DNA from: CAVZOY01 sp963777095
GTDB lineage: Bacteria; Actinomycetota; Actinomycetes; Mycobacteriales; Geodermatophilaceae
Assembly: GCA_963777095.1 (NCBI GenBank)
Contig: CAVZOY010000006.1
Coordinates: forward strand, 682,001-746,000
Direction of reading: 5' to 3'
Length of the DNA: 64,000 nucleotides
The position numbers and the translations under genes are program-made. Under the pieces are notes generated by a model. It had not been told where the DNA came from. It was given only the letters and a program-made list of their open reading frames with translations, and ran no database searches. Positions 51,911-61,353 of this stretch are shown one piece after another (the first letter of the stretch is position 1; every line of letters begins with the position of its first letter).

Positions 51911-53567
51911 TCAGTGCGCGACCGCCTTCTCCGCACCGATGCCGGTGAGCGCCCGCACCTCGAGCTCGTCGCCCTTGGCGATGTCCGGCTTCTCCTTGGA
52001 CAGCTTCGTCCCGAGCCAGCCGAGGAAGAACGACGCCGGGATCGAGATGAGGCCGGGGTTGTTCAACGGGAACCAGTGGAAGTCCACCGGGGGCTGGAAC
52101 AGCGACGGGCTCTTGCCGGTCGCCTCCACGATCGGCGCACCCGACACCACCGGCGAGAAGATGATCAGCCCGATGCAGATGATCAGCCCGCCGTAGATCG
52201 ACCACAGCGCGCCCTGGGTCGTGAACTTCCGCCAGAACAGCGTGTAGATGATCGTCGGCAGGTTGGCCGAGGCGGCGACCGCGAAGGCCAGCGCCACCAG
52301 GAAGGCGATGTTCAGGCCCGGCCTGCAGGGCGAGGATGCCCAGGCCGATCGAGATGGCGCCGATGACGACCGCGGTGATGCGGGCGACGTGCACCTCTCC
52401 GTTGCCGGAGACGTTGCCCTTCTTGATCACCGACGCGTAGACGTCGTGGGCGAACGACGCCGACGCGGTGATCGTCAGCCCGGCGACCACCGCCAGGATC
52501 GTCGCGAACGCGACGCCCGCGATGATGCCCAGCAGCACCGTGCCGCCGAGCTCGAAGGCGAGCAGCGGTGCCGCGGCGTTGACCGCACCCGGCGCGGTGA
52601 GGATCCGGTCGGCCCCGACGAGGGCGCCGGCGCCGTAGCCGATCACCAGGCTGAACAGGTAGAAGATGCCGATCAGCCAGATGGCCCAGACGACCGACTT
52701 CCGGGCGTCCTTGGCGGTGGGCACGGTGTAGAAGCGCATCAGCACGTGCGGGAGGCCCGCGGTGCCCAGCACCAGGGCGAGGCCGAGGGAGACGAAGTCG
52801 AGCTTCGACGTGCCCGTCGCTCCGTACTGCGCCCCGGGGGCGATCACGTTGCGGCCCTCGACGGCGTTCTCCTGCGCCCCGCCGAGCAGGGCGGACAGGT
52901 TGAACCCGTACTTGCCCAGCACCCACACGGTCATGACCAGCGCGCCGGCGATGAGCAGCGAGGCCTTGATGATCTGCACCCAGGTGGTGCCGCGCATGCC
53001 GCCGACGAGCACGTAGAAGATCATCAGCGCGCCGACGATGACGACGACGACCGCTTGCGCGCCCTCGCCGGTCACGCCCAGCAGCAGGGTGACCAGGCCA
53101 CCGGCGCCGGCCATCTGCGCCAGCAGGTAGAACAGCGAGACGGCGAGGGTCGAGATCGCCGCCGCCGTGCGCACCGGGCCCTGCCGCATCCGGAAGGCCA
53201 GGACGTCGGCCATCGTGTACCGGGCGGTGTTGCGCATCAGCTCGGCGACCAGCAGCAGCGCCACCAGCCACGCCACCAGGAAGCCGATCGAGTAGAGGAA
53301 GCCGTCGTAGCCGAAGACGGCGATGGCCCCGGCGATGCCGAGGAACGACGCGGCCGACAGGTAGTCCCCGGCGATGGCCAGGCCGTTCTGCTGGCCGGTG
53401 ATGGTGCGGCCCGCGGCGTAGTAGTCGGCGGCGCTCTTGTTGTTGCGGCTGGCTCGGAAGGTGATCGCGAGCGTCACGAGGACGAACGCGCCGAAGATGG
53501 CGATGTTGAGCCAGGGCTCGCCGATCGTCTCGGTGGGCGCATCGGCGGCGAGCACGGACGGGTTCAC
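51911..53567 (-). CDS. actP: Cation/acetate symporter (SSS family), frameshifted
   Basis: About 551 residues, thirteen or so membrane helices of the sodium:solute symporter family. Segments include FRASRNNKSAADYYAAGRTI, NGLAIAGDYLSAASFLGIAG, LAQMAGAGGLVTLLLGVTGE, YVLVGGMRGTTWVQIIKASL, GTAGLPHVLMRFYTVPTAKD and ALAFAVAASANLPTIIYTLF, all close to ActP/MctC acetate-monocarboxylate carriers. A surplus G near 52317 (GCCGGGCCTG for GCCGGCCTG) changes frame in the GLNIAFLVA helix. The ATG overlaps the stop of the DUF485 gene, the standard partner order. Imports acetate or pyruvate. Confidence 0.92.
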
Positions 53568-53971
53568 GGACGGACCTCCCGCGCGGCCGTGGCTCCGCCG
53601 CGTCGCCGACGTCGCCGCCCCGGCCTCCGTGCGCGTACGCGTGGCTGCTCGAGCCGCTCACGCATCTCGTCGGCGATCGGGTCGGTGCGCTTGTTGGCGT
53701 GCGCCACGTAGAGGTGCGTGATCGCGAACGTGCTCACGAACTGGAGCAGGCCGAAGACGATGCCGACGCTGACGTTGCCGAACAGCGGCCTGCCCATGAA
53801 GTCGGGCGCATAGGTGGAGAGCAGGACGTAGAGCAGGTACCAGGCCAGGAACGCCACCGTCATCGGGAAGGCGAACGCGCGGAACCGCCGCTTCAGCTCC
53901 TGGAACTCCGGCGAGGCGTGGGCCTCCTGGTACTCCTCCGGTGTCAGCAGACGCCGTTCGGGCTCAGCCAA
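53564..53971 (-). CDS. DUF485 membrane protein
   Basis: 135 residues with two membrane helices (FPMTVAFLAWYLLYVLLSTY and VGIVFGLLQFVSTFAITHLY), the DUF485 signature YAPDFMGRPLFGNVSVG and a basic C-terminal tail. These small proteins are nearly always encoded next to ActP symporters and probably assist them. Start codon is TTG at 53971, fixed by GAGGAGG six bases upstream. A perfect 20-base palindrome covers the promoter. Confidence 0.9.
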   Translation of the reverse strand: MAEPERRLLTPEEYQEAHASPEFQELKRRFRAFAFPMTVAFLAWYLLYVLLSTYAPDFMGRPLFGNVSVGIVFGLLQFVSTFAITHLYVAHANKRTDPIADEMRERLEQPRVRARRPGRRRRRRGGATAAREVRP

Positions 53972-53989
53972 CGGAACCTCCTCGAGTCG

Positions 53990-54009
53990 ACAGTGACCGC
54001 GGTCACTGT
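53990..54009 (-). promoter_or_regulatory. Perfect 20-base palindromic operator of the acetate symporter operon
   Basis: ACAGTGACCGCGGTCACTGT is its own reverse complement. It begins 18 bases before the TTG start, and TACAGT at its upstream edge could be the -10 hexamer, so a bound dimer would block initiation. The AGTGACC/GGTCACT arms fit TetR- or GntR-type regulators. Confidence 0.75.
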
Positions 54010-54129
54010 AGGACCCCCACGAAGCGGCTGCTCGGCGTCGACATCCGATCGTGTCCGACGCGCCCGAGACGTCGCACGACGTTCCGCGGCCCGTAACCCC
54101 GGCACAACACCGGCGCGCTGCAATGGGTC

Positions 54130-55386
54130 ATGACCGCTCCGGTGGAGACCCCGACCCGCACCCCGAACGGGCGGGCGACCGGCTGGTACCCGGTGGCCCG
54201 GTCCGCCGACGTGGGCACGCGCCCGGTGCCGGTGGGCGCCGGCGGCTCGGCCTACGTCGTCGTCCGGCTGCGGCCCGGCGCGGAGGTGAGCGCCTTCCCG
54301 GCGCGCTGCCCGCACCGACTGGTGCCGCTCGAGGTCGCGTCGGTCGTCGACGGCGCCCTGCAGTGCCGCTACCACGGCTGGCGGTACGCGTCCGACGGCC
54401 GCTGCGTCGACGTCCCCGCGCTCGGTTCCGGCGCGCCGCCGCCGCGGGCGGACCTCGCCGTCCCGTGGGCGGTCGAGGAGCGGCACGGCTGGGTGTGGCT
54501 CGCTCCGGAGCGGACGGCGGCGCCGTTCCCGCCCCGCCCGTCGGGCGCCGTCCGTCCCGAGCCGGTGCCCGCGCTGCCGGTGCCGGCCGGCCCGGTGCTC
54601 GACAACCTGCACCCGTCGCTCGCCCGGGCCTGGCACCCGGTGGCGCTGTCCCGGGAGCTGCGCCCCGGCGGCTGGTTGCAGGTGCGGTTGCTCGGGCGAA
54701 CCTGGTCGCTGCACCGCGGGGGCGACGGGCTGGCGGCGGCGCCGCCCGCCTTCGACGTCGGCGAGCGCTACGGCATGGTCTGGCTCGCTCCCGCCGAGCC
54801 GCACGCCGGGCCGCTGGAGGTGCCCGAGGCGGACGACCTGCGCTTCGTCGTCGGGCACCTCGCGCCCGTGCGGGCGGCCGGACCCGCCGGGACGCTGCTC
54901 GACACGCTGCTCGACGAGGCGCACGCGCCGCTCGTGCACGGCGCTCCCGCCGGCCCGCTCGAGGGGGAGGAGGCGGTCGTCGAGGACGCCACCGGGTTCA
55001 CCGCCGTCCGGGAGGCGACGGCCGACGAGCCGTTCCGGACGACGACCGTCGTCCGGACGCCGTTCTGCATCGCCCGTCGGGTCGAGGACCCGGCGACCGG
55101 CGCGTCGACCACCGCGGTGGTCGTGCTGCAGCCCGAGGACGCCGACTCGACCCGGGCGTACGGGATGGTGCTGCTCTCCGCGGGGCCCGGCCGGCCCCTG
55201 CCCTCGCCCGGGACCGTGGCGGACGCCGTGGCCGTGGAGCAGGCGATGCTCGGCGAGGACGCCGCCTTCCAGGTGCGGCTGCGCAGCCCCGGCCTGCCGC
55301 TGGAGCCGCGCGCCGAGCTGCACCTGGAGGCCGACCGGCTGGGCGTGGTGCTGCGCCGGGCACTCGGCCGGTTCGCGGCGGCCTGA
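54130..55386 (+). CDS. Rieske non-heme iron oxygenase-like protein with degenerate second Rieske repeat
   Basis: 418 residues. Residues about 20-115 form a Rieske domain with CPHRLVPLEVA and CRYHGWRY, i.e. Cys-x-His and Cys-x2-His ligands of a 2Fe-2S cluster. Residues about 160-225 (RAWHPVALSRELRPGGWLQV ... YGMVWLAPAEP) repeat that fold but lack the ligands. The C-terminal part resembles VanA-type catalytic domains: LLDEAHAPLVHGAP gives the mononuclear iron site D-x2-H-x4-H. Probably an aromatic or alkaloid demethylase or hydroxylase needing an external reductase. No clear ribosome-binding site. Divergent from the acetate symporter operon. Confidence 0.82.
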   Translation: MTAPVETPTRTPNGRATGWYPVARSADVGTRPVPVGAGGSAYVVVRLRPGAEVSAFPARCPHRLVPLEVASVVDGALQCRYHGWRYASDGRCVDVPALGSGAPPPRADLAVPWAVEERHGWVWLAPERTAAPFPPRPSGAVRPEPVPALPVPAGPVLDNLHPSLARAWHPVALSRELRPGGWLQVRLLGRTWSLHRGGDGLAAAPPAFDVGERYGMVWLAPAEPHAGPLEVPEADDLRFVVGHLAPVRAAGPAGTLLDTLLDEAHAPLVHGAPAGPLEGEEAVVEDATGFTAVREATADEPFRTTTVVRTPFCIARRVEDPATGASTTAVVVLQPEDADSTRAYGMVLLSAGPGRPLPSPGTVADAVAVEQAMLGEDAAFQVRLRSPGLPLEPRAELHLEADRLGVVLRRALGRFAAA

Positions 55387-55387
55387 T

Positions 55388-55425
55388 GGAGTAGCAGGGC
55401 GCGGATTCCGCGCCCCTCCTACTCC
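55388..55425. terminator. Bidirectional terminator between convergent genes
   Basis: GGAGTAG (55388-55394) pairs with CTACTCC (55419-55425) and the stem continues through AGGGCGCGG/CCGCGCCCCT with one mismatch and one bulge. It lies directly after the Rieske gene and contains the stop codon of the small zinc-ribbon gene on the other strand. Confidence 0.65.
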
Positions 55426-55562
55426 GACGACTGCTCTGCCGGCAGCTCGGCGCCGCACCCCGGGCAGCGGGTGGGCGGATCCTCGTCGGCCAGCCGTCCG
55501 CATGCCGGACAGACCCGGTGCAGCCAGCAGACCGACTCGCCGCCCTCGTCGACCGGTTCCAC
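55419..55562 (-). CDS. 47-residue zinc-ribbon protein
   Basis: Short gene: GTG start, 47 residues. Two CxxC knuckles, VCPACGRLADE and RCPGCGAELPA, separated by a Glu/Pro spacer, plus an upstream VCWLHR. The start lies seven bases after a CAGACT hexamer, the same signal as for the FAD oxidase at 36608. G/C-rich third positions and the intact frame support expression. Two-knuckle ribbons usually bind one zinc and act as small adaptor or stabilising domains; no function can be assigned. Confidence 0.7.
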   Translation of the reverse strand: MEPVDEGGESVCWLHRVCPACGRLADEDPPTRCPGCGAELPAEQSSE

Positions 55563-55569
55563 GCGGTCC

Positions 55570-55575
55570 AGTCTG
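55570..55575 (-). promoter_or_regulatory. -10 hexamer of leaderless promoter for the zinc-ribbon gene
   Basis: CAGACT on the minus strand, seven bases before the GTG at 55562. Confidence 0.45.
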
Positions 55576-55642
55576 CCTCCGACGGGTCGAGCGTGACGCG
55601 CGCCGCACTCGTGCGACCCGCACGGCTGGGATGCTGGAGGAC

Positions 55643-56845
55643 GTGACGTCCTCCGCCGTGCGCCGAGCCGCGCTGACCCTCGCCCTCGCCGGGCCCGTCG
55701 GCTGGGTGGCCCGGGCCGCCTGGGGCCTGCCGACGGCCCTGGGCGCGCGCCGCGCGCAGCTGCTGCCCACCGTGGCCGGATCGCCGCAGTGGTCCGACGG
55801 CAAGTTCCGCAACACGATGGAGTCGCCGGCGATGCCGCCGGCCAGCGCGAGCAAGGGCCTCCTGCGCCAGATGCACGACGAGCGGCACAACGGCCAGCCC
55901 GGCACCGCGGTGCCGCTCGCGACGCCGAAGATCCCCGCCGAGGCCGGCGAGCTGGCGGTGACCTGGTTCGGGCACGCCTCCGCGCTGCTGGAGGTCGACG
56001 GGCAGCGGGTCCTGGTCGACCCGGTGTGGGGTGACCGCGTCTCGCCGTCCCCGCTGGTCGGCCCCACCCGCCTGCACCCGGTGCCCGGCCCGCTGGCCGA
56101 CCTGCCTCCGGTCGACGCCGTCCTGATCTCGCACGATCACTACGACCACCTCGACCTGCCCACCGTGCGCGAGCTGGTCCGGCTCTCGGCCGCGCCGTTC
56201 GTCGTGCCGCTGGGCATCGGCGCGCACCTGCGCGGCTGGGGCGTGCCGGCCGAGCGGATCGTCGAGCTCGACTGGAACGGATCGACGACGGTCGGCGGCC
56301 TCACGCTCACCTGCACCGAGGCGCGGCACTTCTCCGGCCGCTTCTTCTCGCGGGACACGACGCTGTGGGCCTCGTGGGCGATCGCCGGGCCACGGCACAA
56401 GGTCTTCTTCGGCGGCGACACCGGCTACACGCCCGCGTTCGCGAGCATCGGCGCCCAGCACGGGCCGTTCGACCTCACGCTGCTGCCGGTCGGCGCCTAC
56501 AACGACGCCTGGCACGCCATCCACATGGACCCCGAGGAGGCCGTGCGCGCGCACGGCGACCTCGGCGGCCGGGTGATGCTGCCGATCCACTGGGCGACGT
56601 TCAACCTGGCGTTCCACCGCTGGCCCGAGCCGGTCGAGCGGGCCTGCGTCGCGGCCGAGGCCCGGGGCGTGCGCCTGCTCATCCCGGTGCCCGGCCTGCG
56701 GGTCGACGTCCTCGACCCGCCGCCGATGGAGGACTGGTGGACGGCGGTCGGCTCGGCCGCCGACTCCCAGCCGCACGGGGACGGCGGGGTGGGCACCACG
56801 CTGGTCGCCCGGGTCATCGCCCGCGCGCTGCGCCTCTTGGCCTAA
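55643..56845 (+). CDS. MBL-fold metallo-hydrolase, NAPE-PLD/UlaG-like
   Basis: About 400 residues. Metallo-beta-lactamase fold with ISHDHYDHLDLPT (HxHxDH), TEARHFSGR, FFGGDTGYTP and PIHWATFNLAFHRW as metal-binding motifs; the preceding TWFGHASALLEVDGQRVLVD and DPVWGDRVSPSPLVGPTRLH are signatures of the NAPE-phospholipase D-like group. A hydrophobic N-terminal helix (LTLALAGPVGWVARAAWGL) may anchor it. Likely a phosphodiesterase acting on a phospholipid-like substrate. Start at GTG 55643 is tentative (GATGCT seven bases upstream; ATG at 55631 is the alternative). The 3' end overlaps the convergent HAD gene by four bases. Confidence 0.85.
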   Translation: MTSSAVRRAALTLALAGPVGWVARAAWGLPTALGARRAQLLPTVAGSPQWSDGKFRNTMESPAMPPASASKGLLRQMHDERHNGQPGTAVPLATPKIPAEAGELAVTWFGHASALLEVDGQRVLVDPVWGDRVSPSPLVGPTRLHPVPGPLADLPPVDAVLISHDHYDHLDLPTVRELVRLSAAPFVVPLGIGAHLRGWGVPAERIVELDWNGSTTVGGLTLTCTEARHFSGRFFSRDTTLWASWAIAGPRHKVFFGGDTGYTPAFASIGAQHGPFDLTLLPVGAYNDAWHAIHMDPEEAVRAHGDLGGRVMLPIHWATFNLAFHRWPEPVERACVAAEARGVRLLIPVPGLRVDVLDPPPMEDWWTAVGSAADSQPHGDGGVGTTLVARVIARALRLLA

Positions 56846-57495
56846 CCGAGCAGGTCGCCCACGCCGCGCACGTCGCTCGCCTCGTCCCGCGGTGCCGGCC
56901 CGGCCGGGTCGAGCTGGTGTCCCGGACGGCGCAGCCGGACCACCCGGATCCCCGCCTCCAGCGCGCCCCGGACGTCGCGCGCCGACGTCGCCACGTGGGT
57001 CAGGTCGCCGCCGGCCCGCTCACGGGCGCGGTGGTAGAGCTCCGGCGCGGGCTTGTAGGCACGCAGCCGCTCGGAGGTGAGGACGGCGCCGTCGTCGACC
57101 AGCGGCGCCACCTGGGTGCGCGCGAAGATCGCGTCGTCCACGTTGGACAGCACGCCGACCCGGTACCGCTGCGCGAGCTCGGGCAGCTGCTCGGCGACGT
57201 CCGGCCACAGCGGCCAGTCCTCGACGGACGCCATCAGCTCCTCGACGTCGTCGTCGGCGTCCGCGGCCAACCGCAGCTCGACGTAGGTCGCCGCCAGCGC
57301 GCGGCGGCAGTGCTCGGCGAAGGGCACCCACCGGTCCAGGTCCCGCTGGGAGGCCTTGTTGTGCGCGTCCCAGAGGTCGTAGAGCCGCTCGCCGTCGACG
57401 TCCCAGCCGTGCGCGGCGGCGAGGCGACCGAGCGCGGCCGACCCGCCGGTGCGGGAATCGATCAGGGCGCTGAACAGGTCGAACGTGACGAGCAT
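56842..57495 (-). CDS. HAD superfamily hydrolase (haloacid dehalogenase-like)
   Basis: 217 residues. Motif I VTFDLFSALIDSR places the nucleophilic Asp at about residue 5, with FSAL where YGTL is usual; a helical cap follows (ERLYDLWDAHNKASQRDLDR); motif II VGVLSNVDDAIF; motif III lysine in RLRAYKPAPELYHRA; motif IV in THVATSARDVRGALEAGIRV. Close to dehalogenase-type HADs that often prove to be phosphatases. The ATG has GACGAT six bases upstream, a possible leaderless signal. Confidence 0.85.
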   Translation of the reverse strand: MLVTFDLFSALIDSRTGGSAALGRLAAAHGWDVDGERLYDLWDAHNKASQRDLDRWVPFAEHCRRALAATYVELRLAADADDDVEELMASVEDWPLWPDVAEQLPELAQRYRVGVLSNVDDAIFARTQVAPLVDDGAVLTSERLRAYKPAPELYHRARERAGGDLTHVATSARDVRGALEAGIRVVRLRRPGHQLDPAGPAPRDEASDVRGVGDLLG

Positions 57496-57518
57496 GCGCC
57501 CATCGTCGTCCGCGTCGC

Positions 57519-58373
57519 TCAGCGCAGCAGCTTGGACAGCCGCCGGTCGGCCAGCGGCTTGCCGCCGGTCTGGCAGGTGGGGCAGTACTGCAGCGAGGTG
57601 TCGGCGAAGCTGACCTCGCGCACGGTGTCGCCGCAGACCGGGCACGGCAGCCCGGTGCGGGCGTGCACCTTGAGCCCGGAGCGCTTCTCGCCCTTCATCG
57701 TGGCGGCCTTCTGCCCGAGCTGGCGCTCCAGCGCGTCGGTCAGCACCGTGCGCATGGCGTCGTAGAGCCGCACGACCTCGTCGTCGGTGAGCTTGTCGGC
57801 CATCTTGAACGGCGAGAGCCGCGCGGCGTGCAGGATCTCGTCGGAGTACGCGTTGCCGATGCCCGAGATCAGCGACTGCTCGGTCAGCGCGCCCTTGAGC
57901 TGCCCCGACTTGCTCGCCAGCAGCGCGGCGAACTGCTCGCGGTCGACCTCGAGCGCGTCCGGCCCGAGGCGGGCGATGCCGGGCACCTCCGACGGCGACC
58001 GGACGACGTACACGGCCAGTCCCTTGCGGGTGCCCTGCTCGGTGAGGTCGAAGCCGTCGCCGTCGTCGAGGTGCGCGCGCAGCGCCAGCGGGCCCTTGCC
58101 GGGCTTGGGCGGTGCGGTCGGCAGCCCGGTGCGCCAGTGCAGCCAGCCGGCGCGCGCCAGGTGGACGACCAGGTGCAGCCCGGAGACGTCGAGGTCGAGG
58201 AACTTGCCGTGCCGCGACGCCCCGGTGATCTCCAGTCCGCCCAGCGCGGACAGCGGCGGGTCGAAGGTCTTGATCGCCTGGACCGACGCGAGGTCGACAC
58301 GGGTCAGCACGTGGCCGACGGCGTTCTCGCGCAGGAACGCCGCCAGCGCCTCCACCTCGGGCAACTCGGGCAC
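57519..58373 (-). CDS. Fpg/Nei family DNA glycosylase
   Basis: 284 residues. The N-terminus MPELPEVEALAAFL carries the catalytic Pro1-Glu2; the helix-two-turn-helix segment ISGIGNAYSDEILHAARL and the C-terminal zinc finger GLPCPVCGDTVREV ... QYCPTCQTGGKPLADRRLSK (Cys4, spacing 2-16-2) complete the family. Excises oxidised bases and nicks the strand. The KFLDLDVSGLHLVVHLARAG and ASVQAIKTFDPPLSAL features match the actinobacterial Fpg2-like group more than classic MutM, so the substrate may differ. GTG start six bases after GATCAT. Confidence 0.9.
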   Translation of the reverse strand: MPELPEVEALAAFLRENAVGHVLTRVDLASVQAIKTFDPPLSALGGLEITGASRHGKFLDLDVSGLHLVVHLARAGWLHWRTGLPTAPPKPGKGPLALRAHLDDGDGFDLTEQGTRKGLAVYVVRSPSEVPGIARLGPDALEVDREQFAALLASKSGQLKGALTEQSLISGIGNAYSDEILHAARLSPFKMADKLTDDEVVRLYDAMRTVLTDALERQLGQKAATMKGEKRSGLKVHARTGLPCPVCGDTVREVSFADTSLQYCPTCQTGGKPLADRRLSKLLR

Positions 58374-58379
58374 CCGACC

Positions 58380-58385
58380 ATGATC
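58380..58385 (-). promoter_or_regulatory. Possible -10 hexamer of leaderless promoter for the Fpg-like gene
   Basis: GATCAT on the minus strand, six bases before the GTG at 58373. Confidence 0.35.
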
Positions 58386-58436
58386 CCCCAGGTCGGGCGG
58401 CCTCCGCCGTCCCTCGATCGCGGGGTTTGTCGCGCG

Positions 58437-59976
<1,540 letters not shown>

Positions 59977-60021
59977 GGTCGCACTTCCCGCCGTGCGCCG
60001 ATATTCCGGGTCCCGGACCGG

Positions 60022-60462
60022 TCATCCCGTATGGCGGGAGGAACGCCCTTCCGCGAGTGCCTTGAGTCCCTCGCAGAACTGCCGGAACGACGGGTTGAGG
60101 TCCGGCGTCGACCGGGCGAGCAGGCCCGCGAGCGGCCCGGTGTGGTCCTCGGCGACGGTCAGCACCGTCGAGCCGTCGTCCTGACCGGCGAGGGAGTAGG
60201 TGCGCTCGATGACCGCGATGCCGAACGGCAGGCCGCCTCGCCAGCGCATGGCCTCTCCCGGTCGGAGCTCGGTGACGGTCACCGTGAAGGGGCGGTTGCG
60301 GATCATCGTCGCGTAGATCGTGATCGGTTCGCCGAGGGCGACGCGGCCCTCGACCCGGTCGACGCCGGAGTCCCAGTCCCGCCAGCTGCCCACGTCCACG
60401 AGCCGCCGCCACACCTCGTCGGGGCTGGCCTGGATGCGCGTCCCGGCCTCGAAGCTCCGCAT
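60022..60462 (-). CDS. SRPBCC (polyketide cyclase/START-like) family protein
   Basis: 146 residues of the helix-grip fold with a hydrophobic ligand cavity: FEAGTRIQASPDEVWRRLVD at the N-terminus, SWRDWDSGVDRVEG, then FTVTVTELRPGEAMRWRGGL and the C-terminal helix LNPSFRQFCEGLKALAEGRS. Members carry lipids or act as cyclases or hydroxylases; ligand unknown. The start is seven bases after CATACT. Same strand as the malic enzyme gene, 45 bases upstream of it. Confidence 0.85.
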   Translation of the reverse strand: MRSFEAGTRIQASPDEVWRRLVDVGSWRDWDSGVDRVEGRVALGEPITIYATMIRNRPFTVTVTELRPGEAMRWRGGLPFGIAVIERTYSLAGQDDGSTVLTVAEDHTGPLAGLLARSTPDLNPSFRQFCEGLKALAEGRSSRHTG

Positions 60463-60469
60463 GCGGCTG

Positions 60470-60475
60470 AGTATG
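60470..60475 (-). promoter_or_regulatory. -10 hexamer of leaderless promoter for the SRPBCC gene
   Basis: CATACT on the minus strand, seven bases before the ATG; the same hexamer and spacing occur before the ECF sigma gene at 6174. Confidence 0.55.
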
Positions 60476-60525
60476 TCGGGCCGAGGCGCGCGACGGGACC
60501 CCGCGGCGGCCCCCTCCCGAGTTGA

Positions 60526-60969
60526 TCAACCCGGAGTGAGGCGGGGAATCCCCTCGCCGCCGCTGCGCGCCCACCGCACCAGGCCTGAGACGTCGATGCC
60601 GTGCGGCGGGTCGGCTGCGTACGAGTCGATGTTCGACGCGCCCCGGTCGAGCAGCGTGGCCGCGCCGCCGGCGTTGCCGCGCAGCAGGTGCGTCTGCCCG
60701 ACCGCGAGCTGCGCCAGTCCCCGCCACAGCTGCCGCTCGTGCTCGGGCGCCTGCTTCCAGGCGTCCTCGAGCACCTCGTGCGCGTGGAACGGCCGGCCGG
60801 CGTCCAGCAGTTGCTGCGCCTCGGTCAGCGCATCGGCCGGCGTCCGCACGATCCCCTCGGGCGCCCGCTCCTCGCCCTGGGCGCCGTACGGCAGCGGGCG
60901 GCCGAGCGCGTCGCGGGGGCGGGCGTTGCGGGCCCGGCCCTCGGGATCCCGGTCGCGGTCGGCGTCCAC
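60526..60969 (-). CDS. DUF309 domain protein
   Basis: 147 residues. N-terminal Arg/Asp-rich segment RDPEGRARNARPRDALGRPL, then the DUF309 helical domain with FHAHEVLEDAWKQAPEHERQ, LWRGLAQLAVGQTHLLRGNA and the C-terminal GIDVSGLVRWAR. Conserved His and Glu of HEVLEDxW are present; function unknown. GTG at 60969 is preferred (GACGAT six bases upstream); a GTG at 60987 is also in frame. The stop codon adjoins the palindrome GTTGATCAAC (60521-60530). Confidence 0.82.
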   Translation of the reverse strand: MDADRDRDPEGRARNARPRDALGRPLPYGAQGEERAPEGIVRTPADALTEAQQLLDAGRPFHAHEVLEDAWKQAPEHERQLWRGLAQLAVGQTHLLRGNAGGAATLLDRGASNIDSYAADPPHGIDVSGLVRWARSGGEGIPRLTPG

Positions 60970-60989
60970 CGGCCCATCGTCGCGCACGG

Positions 60990-61225
60990 TCAGGATCCGG
61001 ACGACGCCCGGCGACGGCGCCTGAACACCTGCACCCCGGCCCAGAGGGCCAGGAGGCCAGCAGACCGTCGACGGCCGCCCACAAGAGAACCCCCTCGCGC
61101 AGGGCGGCGACCGCGTTCCAGGCCCAGTAGACGCCGACGACGAGCATCAGCGCCGCCCACCAGAGGCTGTCCATCCACGCCGGCCGCTCCGCCGCTGCGC
61201 GCCGTGCGTCCCGCTCCCCGTCCAT
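60990..61225 (-). CDS. Small membrane protein, unknown function, frameshifted
   Basis: About 77 residues when joined: a basic N-terminus (DGERDARRAAAERPAWMD), membrane helix WWAALMLVVGVYWAWNAVAA, then a second helix LLWAAVDGLLALLALWAGVQ and a basic tail FRRRRRASSGS. The frame changes near 61056; unlike every other case in the window, joining needs one base added (a C run shortened) rather than removed. No family recognised. Divergent from the DUF4397 gene. Confidence 0.6.
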
Positions 61226-61280
61226 GGGCCCTTCCTCGCCGACGGGCCCGCGGGCCGCGGGGCGGATCGCCGACGGACAT

Positions 61281-61296
61281 CGGTTGCATCCAACCG
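61281..61296. promoter_or_regulatory. Palindrome with CATCCA motif upstream of the DUF4397-sortase operon
   Basis: CGGTTG-CATC-CAACCG, perfect 6-base arms, 58 bases before the DUF4397 start. The embedded CATCCA resembles the -35 element of SigK-type ECF promoters as I recall it, but no convincing -10 partner was found at the right distance. Confidence 0.35.
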
Positions 61297-61353
61297 AACC
61301 CGGGGCGCGGAAGGAGGCGGTGACAGGCACTCACCCGTCCGGAAGGAACCACC

